From an uncultured Ignavibacteria bacterium (lineage in GTDB: Bacteria > Bacteroidota > Ignavibacteria > Tepidaquicellales > Tepidaquicellaceae): a stretch of 12,854 nt of DNA. The notes under the pieces are model-generated. The model was not told the DNA's origin and ran no database searches. It saw nothing but the letters and a program-made list of their open reading frames with translations. The stretch is from assembly GCA_937924675.1 (NCBI GenBank), contig CALEVL010000013.1:1-12854 (forward strand), written 5' to 3'. A program made the translations under genes and the position numbers. Every line of letters begins with the position of its first letter. The stretch's first letter is position 1. Of this stretch, positions 6,651 to 12,854 are shown piece by piece.

Positions 6651-7010
6651 TCAGATCAAGAAACCTTTGTAATATTTTTTGCATCCTGAACTTTCTCTAT
6701 TTATGCATTTTAACCTTGTAACAATACTGACCTCGAACATTTCATCCTTTAAATCTTTCCAGTCGGGATTGCAACATTCTATCAGACATCTAATCCAGAA
6801 ATTACTCCATTTTTTCAAATTTTTTCTGAGATTTATCGCCTGCAATACATTTTCAGTTTTTTCGTAATAAACATATTTCATATTCTTTATCTCATCATTA
6901 TTTCTTCTCATTTCGACTTCCCTTTCATAAACAGTTTTTTCACCGGTTATCTCAACAAGAAATTTATCGCAATCTTTATTTGCCAGTATATTCAGGAAAT
7001 ATGGTTTCAT
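6651..7010 (-). pseudogene. Degenerate GIY-YIG nuclease-like protein
   Basis: The 119-codon frame resembles small single-domain GIY-YIG nucleases (UPF0213/YhbQ type) common in Bacteroidota: MKPYF..ILANKD at 1-13, YVYYEKTENVLQAI at 46-59, LKKW at 65-68 and NPDWKDL at 81-87. The catalytic features are gone. The first motif (usually Y-V-Y-I) reads F5-L-N-I8. The second (usually L-Y-x-G-V-T) reads L18-V-E-I-T. The conserved Glu of the R-E-K-x-I-K helix is replaced, reading L61-R62-K63. Family members usually end just after the W-x-D-L-x-x-E segment; here about 28 further residues without family resemblance follow. There is no internal stop. I judge it an inactive relic, though a retained non-catalytic DNA-binding protein is possible. 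No good ribosome binding site is seen. Confidence 0.6.
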
Positions 7011-7345
7011 TCTCGCTGCTATTTAGGTCTTCCATTATTTAAACTTCATTGAAATCCTATTCGATATGCATCTCACAGTTTATATTCTCATCATTGTTTC
7101 AACATCGTTTCGTTTTATCTCCCGCAATTTTCAAACAAATGCTTACTTAAACTTTCTGAAACAAATATATACACACTTATATTATTTACCAAAGAAACTT
7201 TTTCAGGAAAGTGAAAGTAGAAGAGTAACGTTTTAGAGTAAATAGTCTGATTACAGAACGTAATCAAAGAATATTACAAGAAAAAAGTGAAATCAATCGG
7301 AGTGAAACGAGAAGAATAACATTAAGAGCCGTAAGGCTTTACTGA
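7011..7345. other. AT-rich intergenic region, possibly with the decayed upstream part of the dockerin remnant
   Basis: No intact gene is visible. In plus frames around 7265-7345 there are fragments such as EYYKKKVKS and, in another frame, NRSETRR followed by a TGA at 7343-7345. These sit where homologous proteins read TYYLQ..KNGIETWSKSGG, so the remnant starting at 7346 may extend to about 7265 with a frameshift. This extension is weak. A small AGCC-GTAA-GGCT hairpin lies near 7328-7339. Confidence 0.35.
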
Positions 7346-7672
7346 AAAGGAGTTGCCCGATACTACGATTACACTTCCTTTCCTGGGGCAACATTCGGAA
7401 ATTAACTGAATCATAAGGCAAACAAATATTGTCACCAAAGCGGAGATGTAGATCAAGACGGGATTACTGACGGTTCTGATTTAGCTTTGATTGATAATGA
7501 CGATAAAAAATATTTGAACGGATTTAATATTCCAGCAGATTTTAGTACCGATAAAGTTGTATATAAAACTGACTCGTCTACTGCAATTAACAATTCTGCA
7601 AATTGCATTACATCCGTTTCGCTTGTTAAATCCGAGTTGTCCAATCTTCCGAGAGAATCCGGCAAATCTTAA
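7346..7672 (+). pseudogene. Remnant of a dockerin-like C-terminal tail, plus strand, with an internal stop
   Basis: In one plus frame the translation reads YYDYTSFPGATFGN, stop (TAA 7403-7405), LNHKANKYCHQ, SGDVDQDGITDGSDLALIDND, then ADFSTDKVV and NNSANCITSVSL. It aligns block by block with the tail of the minus-strand protein ending at 7759, which has YDFTTSYSRAYGN, N, LVLKGEKYCIY, SGDINQDAVIDGSDVLMVDND, SDVDGDGFV and NNAAIFVSVVNP. The first EF-hand loop is intact; the second has lost most calcium ligands. The stop replaces one Asn position. No start codon or upstream domain remains. About 15 extra codons run to TAA at 7670-7672. It is therefore a decayed gene end whose main body has been lost, facing the live paralogue tail to tail. 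Confidence 0.72.
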
Positions 7673-7687
7673 AAATTCTTTGCAATC

Positions 7688-7729
7688 TGAATTCAAATAT
7701 AGACACATTCAGACTATGTTTTGAATTCA
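7688..7729. terminator. Bidirectional hairpin between convergent gene ends
   Basis: TGAATTCAAA (7688-7697) and TTTGAATTCA (7720-7729) are perfect inverted repeats. Pairing continues inward through TATAG/CTATG with one bulged base and one G-T pair, leaving an 11-nt loop. It lies between the end of the plus-strand remnant (7672) and the stop of the minus-strand gene (7759). No T run follows on either side, so the terminator role rests on position and stem length. Confidence 0.6.
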
Positions 7730-7758
7730 ATTAAAGAGCCATGTCTCCAAAAAACAAA

Positions 7759-10700
7759 TTACGGATTAACAACGGATACAAAAATGGCAGCATTATTATC
7801 AACGATTGCTAAATCGTTGCCGTCAACAAATCCGTCACCGTCAACATCCGAATTCACATACCCAGTTACAAAATTTGCAGCATCATTATCAACCATCAAT
7901 ACGTCACTGCCGTCAATTACTGCGTCCTGATTTATATCACCGCTGTATATGCAATACTTTTCGCCTTTTAATACCAGATTGTTTCCGTATGCCCTTGAAT
8001 ATGAAGTTGTGAAATCATAGTTCAGTGTTGCTCCTCTTGTATATATCTCTCCTCCGGATTTACTCCAGGTTTCGATTCCGTTTTTGGATAACAACTGAAG
8101 ATAATATGTTCCTGATGGTGCATTATTGAATGTAAAACTACCTGTAAAAGTTTGAGGATCAATTATACTTTCGGCAGAATCCACGGCAGCAAAAGGAGCT
8201 ATCGCATTTCTTAATACAACAGTAAATGTGTCTCTGCTATCATGGAATTGTATATTCGGATGATAGTAACCTTCTAAAAGTAATTTCACATTACAAGTAA
8301 CAGGCAGTGTACTTTGATTCAGATTTCCAAGTACAAATTCCGAGAATGTGTTAAAAGGAATTGTGCTGATAAAATTACTTCCTGAAATGCTGCCTCCAAT
8401 ATCTGTCCATGGATCCCCGGGGTTACTTCTTTTTAGCCATGTAATTGTCGTCGGATCTGCTCCTCCGAGAAGTGAAAGAGGAATGCTCATCTGACCGTTT
8501 GAGAATATTACACCATTATTATTTTCGACACTCCAGAAATTATTTCCAACACTAACAACACCGGAGGGCAGTCCGCTTTGCGGAGGAGAAATATTATAAA
8601 ATGAAACAGTAAGAGGAGCGGAAATCGAAACATTTCCTGCAAAGGTGAGATTAGTTGTTCCGAAAGTTGTAGAATTAGTTCCGACCAGAGGTGCTGCTGT
8701 TGCTTGTGCAGTAGGGATTTGAGGGAAATTAAACAAGACATGAACACCATTTATTCCTCCGAAAAGAATATCAATATCTCCATCTCCATCATAATCTCCT
8801 GGAAGAAGTTCAGAGGAATTCAATTTGTCACATATTTTTGAGAAATATCCAAATATTCCATACCCTACATTTTTGAATAATGATATCTCATTTGGTGAAG
8901 AATTATCTGCAACAAGATCTAAATCTCCGTCTGAATCAAAATCAGCAATAAAATGAGGATATAAACTTACATTTGCTCTGATTATAAATATTCCATTACC
9001 CTGATTTAAATAAGCATCTCCATTTGAATAAATTAAATCTATATCTCCGTCTTCATCTATGTCACTGGAAATTATTTTCGAAGTAACAGAAGGCAATTGA
9101 GAAGTTTCAGTAAATAAGAAGTTTCCATTATTGGAAAACAGCTTTAAAGTTGTTCCTACCATCAGTATTAAGTCAATTTTTCCATCATTATCATAATCAT
9201 CATAATTAATTACTTCATTGCATTGAATTCCGGTAATTGTATCATGAAATTGTCCTATACCATTGTTTATAGAAAATTTCAATCCTTGTCCGTAATTAAT
9301 GGTTGCAATATCCAAATCACCATCATTGTCGAAATCACCAAGCTTAATTTCCTGAAGAGGTTCAATAAAAGTTATAATGCTTCCTCCTCCAAAATTTCCT
9401 GATCCGTCATTAAATTCAGAATACAAATGAGAACCAATTCCATCTTTTTCACCTACTAAATCAAGATCACCGTCATTATCAATATCAGACAGTTTAACCA
9501 GGAATTGAGTATTCTCATCCCATTGATAACTTGTAGCAATGACAGATGAAACATTAAACATCCCACTGCCATTATTTTTATATACTCTGAATCCGGTTAT
9601 GCCGGGGAAGAAATTTTGAAATGTTCCAACGAAATCAATATCACCGTCTCCATCCACATCTCCCGTTGTAATAATCATGTTTGTATCAGTTAATGAAATT
9701 GTTTCAGAAAAAAGTCCTGATCCCTGTGTCGCAGCTACAGTAAATTTAAATTCATGTGATTCCAACGCTAATCCGGATGAATTCATTATTCCCGATTTTA
9801 AAGTTACAGAAATCTCTTCGCCTGTTTTGAAATCATTATTTGGATTAATAGTTGCTTTCTTTAGAACCGCATCATAAGATATTACGCAATTCATTGATCC
9901 TGTCTGTGAACCGATGACTCTTATATTGGAAGAATTAATTGTTGACGAATCCATATCAGTATTAAATTCTGCTGTAATGTCAGAAGATTTATCTGCATTT
10001 ATTGCATTTTGCAGAGGAGATAAGTTTGTGATCTGTGGTGCAGCTGAAACCGGAGCTTGATTTTTCATCAGTGAAATATTCCCATTATCTCCAAGTACTA
10101 AATCCAGATCGCCATCATTGTCAAAATCACCCGAAGAAATTGCAAAGTCAATGCTTGAGTTGTATGGGAAATCAAAATTCTGAAATCCACCTGACCCGTT
10201 ATTTTTTAATAATGAAAAATCCATAAAGGAATCTTTAATAAGCGCAAAATCCAGATCCATATCATTATCATAATCTCCAATTGTTTGCTGAAAAAATATT
10301 GGTTCTGAAGTGCTGACATTCAAATCTGAGTAAAAGCTAAATGAACCGCTGCCGTTATTTTTAAATATCTTTAAAGGTCCGTTGCTGACTGTAACTAATA
10401 AATCAAGATCTCTGTCATCGTCAATATCAAAAAGCGGAGCGGCAAATGGATAATAACCGGAAACAAATATTGAAGTCTCATTGAATGTACCGTTTCCATT
10501 ATTGATCATAACTTTTACAGAGTCAGTCATTGTTGCAATGAAATCAGTTTTTCCGTCATTGTTCAGATCACCGGGTTTAATGGAATTTAATTCTGAAGTG
10601 AAAGTAAATAAGTTTGAACTGATTAAATTATTTCCGGATAATTTCAGAATTACTGCAGAATTAATTTTAGCAAATATTATTTCAGATCTACCGTCTCCAT

Positions 10701-10932
10701 CCAAATTCATAGTTTCAGGATAAAAAACATTATTAACACCGAAACTATAAGACGAAAACAGGTTAAATACTCCAGAACCATTGTTTAAATACAAATAGAC
10801 ACCTGTAGTATAAACGTCAAATACAAAGATATCTAAATCACCGTCATTATCTATATCTGTATTATAAATATACGTAGGGTTACCTCCGGATATTACTTGT
10901 GAAGAATTAAAAATACCTGAACCATTATTCAT
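7759..10932 (-). CDS. C-terminal part of a giant Ig/FG-GAP propeller protein with a dockerin-like tail (split gene, part 2)
   Basis: This is a 1057-residue frame from the ATG at 10932. It is in the same frame as the upstream part and separated from it by one TAA and six codons (KKKKIA). It starts inside blade 1 of a propeller: loops D26, N76, D122, D169, D220 and D269 are blades 2-7. A further SbsA-type Ig domain (about 297-403) and a third set of seven loops (D425, D483, D533, D579, D624, D664, D713) follow. A beta-sandwich linker with TWLKRSNPGDPWTDIGG lies at 740-875, then a carbohydrate-binding-like beta domain (about 877-990). The tail has two EF-hand loops (D999-D1010 and D1029-D1040). 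No signal peptide and no T9SS YPNPFNP tail are present. The ATG at 10932 probably is not a natural start, since it would leave an incomplete propeller and no export signal. A ligand is unknown. Confidence 0.88.
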   Translation of the reverse strand: MNNGSGIFNSSQVISGGNPTYIYNTDIDNDGDLDIFVFDVYTTGVYLYLNNGSGVFNLFSSYSFGVNNVFYPETMNLDGDGRSEIIFAKINSAVILKLSGNNLISSNLFTFTSELNSIKPGDLNNDGKTDFIATMTDSVKVMINNGNGTFNETSIFVSGYYPFAAPLFDIDDDRDLDLLVTVSNGPLKIFKNNGSGSFSFYSDLNVSTSEPIFFQQTIGDYDNDMDLDFALIKDSFMDFSLLKNNGSGGFQNFDFPYNSSIDFAISSGDFDNDGDLDLVLGDNGNISLMKNQAPVSAAPQITNLSPLQNAINADKSSDITAEFNTDMDSSTINSSNIRVIGSQTGSMNCVISYDAVLKKATINPNNDFKTGEEISVTLKSGIMNSSGLALESHEFKFTVAATQGSGLFSETISLTDTNMIITTGDVDGDGDIDFVGTFQNFFPGITGFRVYKNNGSGMFNVSSVIATSYQWDENTQFLVKLSDIDNDGDLDLVGEKDGIGSHLYSEFNDGSGNFGGGSIITFIEPLQEIKLGDFDNDGDLDIATINYGQGLKFSINNGIGQFHDTITGIQCNEVINYDDYDNDGKIDLILMVGTTLKLFSNNGNFLFTETSQLPSVTSKIISSDIDEDGDIDLIYSNGDAYLNQGNGIFIIRANVSLYPHFIADFDSDGDLDLVADNSSPNEISLFKNVGYGIFGYFSKICDKLNSSELLPGDYDGDGDIDILFGGINGVHVLFNFPQIPTAQATAAPLVGTNSTTFGTTNLTFAGNVSISAPLTVSFYNISPPQSGLPSGVVSVGNNFWSVENNNGVIFSNGQMSIPLSLLGGADPTTITWLKRSNPGDPWTDIGGSISGSNFISTIPFNTFSEFVLGNLNQSTLPVTCNVKLLLEGYYHPNIQFHDSRDTFTVVLRNAIAPFAAVDSAESIIDPQTFTGSFTFNNAPSGTYYLQLLSKNGIETWSKSGGEIYTRGATLNYDFTTSYSRAYGNNLVLKGEKYCIYSGDINQDAVIDGSDVLMVDNDAANFVTGYVNSDVDGDGFVDGNDLAIVDNNAAIFVSVVNP
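9881..10030 (-). repeat. Ig-domain coding direct repeat, copy A (module 3)
   Basis: This 150-bp stretch matches 11225-11374 without gaps. I count 18 differences, most in the half toward lower coordinates. It encodes the start of the Ig domain, including NLSPLQNAINADKSSDITAE and FNTDMDS. The spacing of 1344 bp equals exactly 448 codons, the period of the [Ig + propeller] module. Confidence 0.9.
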
Positions 10933-10937
10933 CGCAA

Positions 10938-10953
10938 TTTTTTTTTTTTTTTA
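10938..10953 (-). other. A15 homopolymer with in-frame TAA splitting the giant gene
   Basis: The minus strand reads ACA ATT TAA followed by A13, then TT GCG ATG. The total A run is 15 bases (10952-10938). The TAA at 10953-10951 uses the first two bases of that run, and the reading frame is the same on both sides. Because the T before the run fixes the stop, changing the run length cannot remove it. Either a base substitution or interruption in the tract is missing from this sequence, or the stop is real. Confidence 0.9.
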
Positions 10954-12854
10954 AATTGTTGCTATTGCAATATCAAGATCACCATCAGAATCAAAATCAC
11001 CCGAACTGGAATGATACGCTTCAGATGAAATCACCGGCTGAGTCACTTTTGTAAATTGCGCTGCGCCTCCGGTTACTTTTGTATTGAAACTGTATTCGAA
11101 AGAACTTATAGAATCACCAGCAGAACTTTTTATGCCGGATCTGAAAAGCACTGTAATTTTTTCTCCTGTTTTAAAATCAATAGAAGGATTTATAGTTACT
11201 GTATTTTGGGCGTCATCATACGTTATTGCGCAATTCATAAGTCCTGTCTGAGCACCGTGAACTTTTATATTGGATGAGTTAATTGTTGCTGAATCCATAT
11301 CAGTATTAAATTCTGCAGTAATGTCAGAAGACTTATCTGCGTTTATTGCATTTTGCAGAGGAGATAAGTTTGTTACCAAAGGAAGAATTTGAGGTACATA
11401 ACCATTCAGATACAATTTATTCCCCGAAAGTATATCAATGTCTCCGTCATTATCAAAATCACCTGAAGAATATTTACCTCCGGAAGCTCCGAGAGTATTT
11501 GAAAATATTGCATATGGCATGCTGCTAGAATTTTTTCCTTTATAAAGTGCAAGCTGGTTAGCGGAGTTTGTAAATATAAAATCTAAATCGCTGTCGTTAT
11601 CAAAATCCGCCATTCCGTTAATTACTGATTCTGAAATAGATTGAAATGAAGAAGTAAAAAAGATACTCCCTCTAATTAATTTTGATTTACTGGTTCCGTT
11701 TGGAGGAAACTGGGAAACAATAACGTCGGTATTCATGTCTTTTGTAAAATCTTCCACCAAACCGAAGTCATAACTATAAGTACCCTGCGGAATTGAATCA
11801 AAAGTTTTGAATTTTGTAAATGAGTAATTCCATGTGTTTTTGTATGCAATGGCTTTAGTATATCCGTTATCAGTTTTAGAAACTAAAATATCATAAATTC
11901 CTTCCAGAGCAGGTATAATTTCACCTATAGCTATTATATCAGAACCAAGTAAAGAAATATCATGAATTTCATCAAAATTACCACTGCCGTTATTCGCTAA
12001 AATTTTCAATCCCATGCTGTTCAGAATAATATCTTTATCTCCGTCATTATTCATATCTGCAAACATAAGCTTTGTTACCGGCTCAATTGTATGATAAAAA
12101 TAGGAATATCCAGACATAGGGAATGCTCCAGTGCCGTCATTTGGGACTACATACATTGTAGCAGCAAGACCTTCAGTTGTAACAAAAACATCAAGATCAC
12201 CATCACTGTCAGCGTCTTCAAGTGTCAAATATATAAATAGAAATGGATATCCTGTACCGATAATAAATTCCGAAGCCGGAGAAAAACTTCCCGTTCCGTT
12301 ATTCTTATAAACTTTAAATTTTGGCGGAGAAGTGCTTCCGTCAAATGTAATAATATCCAGATCATTATCATTGTCCACATCACCTGAAGCGGAAATCGTA
12401 TTTACAAATGAAAGATTTACTGCGCTGAATACTGAGTCTCCTGAGGTAACACCAACAGTATAATTATACTGAAATGGTTTCAGAGTATCATTCGTAGTAG
12501 AAAGGATTCCTTTCTTTAATGTAACATCTACTTTTTCACCGGCTTTAAAATCATTGTTTGGATTTATTGTTAATGTTTTGGTAACTGAATCGAAAGTAAT
12601 TACAGAAGTTTTATACCCGGATTTCGATCCGTAAACTTTTATATTTGTGGAATTAAATGAAGCTGTGTTCATCTTATCTCTGAAAGTAAGAGTTATATTC
12701 TGGGAATTACTAACACCTACTTCATTAATATTAGGATAACCACCTGTTATTACAGCAAGCTGATAGACTTCTTCAGTTCCATGCTTTGCGCTGCTGTAGC
12801 CGTCTCCTGACCCGCCGTGGTATTTGTCGGCGAGGGGGATCGGAAGTACCGGGG
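10951..12854 (-). CDS. N-terminal part of the giant Ig/FG-GAP propeller protein, 5' end outside the window (split gene, part 1)
   Basis: The frame is open from the right edge to TAA at 10951. A methionine at 12672 is internal to an Ig domain, so I extend the gene to the edge, adding about 60 codons (including ADKYHGGSGDGYSSAKHG and TGGYPNINEVGVSNSQ). Numbering from that Met, the rest of the first SbsA-type Ig domain ends near 75. Seven blade positions follow: D98, D153, D206, a degenerate one near 251, a partly degenerate one at D308, D356 and D405. A second Ig domain (about 428-535) and the loop of blade 1 of the next propeller (D559-D567) end the frame. The product would be cut inside that blade. 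With part 2 the gene would exceed 1690 codons. It is likely an exported surface protein, but the signal sequence is not in view. Confidence 0.88.
   Translation of the reverse strand, partial: PVLPIPLADKYHGGSGDGYSSAKHGTEEVYQLAVITGGYPNINEVGVSNSQNITLTFRDKMNTASFNSTNIKVYGSKSGYKTSVITFDSVTKTLTINPNNDFKAGEKVDVTLKKGILSTTNDTLKPFQYNYTVGVTSGDSVFSAVNLSFVNTISASGDVDNDNDLDIITFDGSTSPPKFKVYKNNGTGSFSPASEFIIGTGYPFLFIYLTLEDADSDGDLDVFVTTEGLAATMYVVPNDGTGAFPMSGYSYFYHTIEPVTKLMFADMNNDGDKDIILNSMGLKILANNGSGNFDEIHDISLLGSDIIAIGEIIPALEGIYDILVSKTDNGYTKAIAYKNTWNYSFTKFKTFDSIPQGTYSYDFGLVEDFTKDMNTDVIVSQFPPNGTSKSKLIRGSIFFTSSFQSISESVINGMADFDNDSDLDFIFTNSANQLALYKGKNSSSMPYAIFSNTLGASGGKYSSGDFDNDGDIDILSGNKLYLNGYVPQILPLVTNLSPLQNAINADKSSDITAEFNTDMDSATINSSNIKVHGAQTGLMNCAITYDDAQNTVTINPSIDFKTGEKITVLFRSGIKSSAGDSISSFEYSFNTKVTGGAAQFTKVTQPVISSEAYHSSSGDFDSDGDLDIAIATI
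11225..11374 (-). repeat. Ig-domain coding direct repeat, copy B (module 2)
   Basis: Partner of 9881-10030, about 88% identical by my count and ungapped. It encodes NLSPLQNAINADKSSDITAE, FNTDMDSATINSSNIKVHG and following residues. The first Ig domain (coding strand around 12600-12720) and the one in the 4207-6471 gene are clearly related in protein sequence but much less similar in DNA. Confidence 0.9.

Noticed and set aside
8508..8750. 80-codon minus-strand frame inside the giant gene
   Set aside because: It is out of frame with a well-supported protein domain and has no recognisable features.
10938..10952. Phase variation or transcriptional slippage on A15 as the way to join the two halves
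   Set aside because: Both halves are already in the same frame and the TAA begins before the run, so a length change cannot remove the stop and would shift the downstream frame.
4990..12400. Many near-repeats of a plus-strand motif such as CCGTCATTATCAAAATC, looking like a dispersed or CRISPR-like array
   Set aside because: They are the codons of the FG-GAP calcium loops (D-N-D-G-D on the minus strand), in frame, with irregular 40-58 codon spacing and diverged copies.
12670..12672. ATG at 12672 as the true start of the giant gene
   Set aside because: It lies inside the first Ig domain, at the position of the M in the NTDMDS motif of the paralogous domains, and the frame is open to the window edge.

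Overview
The window looks like a low-GC chromosome segment from the Ignavibacteria / Bacteroidota-Chlorobi side of the FCB group. The main reason is the long secreted protein encoded at 4207-6471 (minus). It ends in a type IX secretion (T9SS) type A sorting domain of the YPNPFNP class and carries calcium-loop FG-GAP/VCBS repeats. The giant repeat protein at the right ends instead in a dockerin-like double EF-hand tail. Start sites mostly lack strong Shine-Dalgarno sequences. No phylogenetic marker gene is present, so the taxonomy is inference.

Left part (1-1132) is repeat-rich. It has a 35-bp tandem repeat at the edge, then three copies of a GC-rich palindromic element, one of them inverted, surrounding a DUF559 endonuclease-like gene (500-964). 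The last copy forms the 3' end of that gene. Two short fragments resembling the start of an MNT-type nucleotidyltransferase lie before and after the DUF559 gene.

The middle (1133-3815, plus strand) is housekeeping. A membrane-anchored YkuE-like metallophosphoesterase overlaps an RdgB/HAM1 XTP/dITP pyrophosphatase by 4 bp. A tRNA-Arg(ACG) on the minus strand directly abuts the rdgB stop codon. A carboxylesterase-type alpha/beta hydrolase with a TTG start follows. The 391-bp gap after it holds hairpins and repeat-like pieces but no gene.

The right half (4207-12854) is almost entirely minus-strand genes for secreted repeat proteins. The 754-aa protein at 4207-6471 is [SbsA-type Ig domain + seven FG-GAP motifs], then a PKD-like domain, an Fn3-like stretch and the T9SS tail. 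The second locus (7759 to beyond 12854) holds three more [Ig + seven FG-GAP motifs] units, then beta domains and the dockerin-like tail. It is broken by one in-frame TAA at the edge of a 15-bp homopolymer, inside blade 1 of its second propeller. Between the two loci lie a degenerate GIY-YIG-like gene and a plus-strand remnant of another dockerin-like tail facing the giant gene.

The most notable points are the repeated [Ig + 7] architecture, the in-frame stop that homopolymer length errors cannot explain, the decayed opposite-strand dockerin tail, the palindrome-DUF559 association, and an internal twin-arginine-like motif in the metallophosphoesterase.
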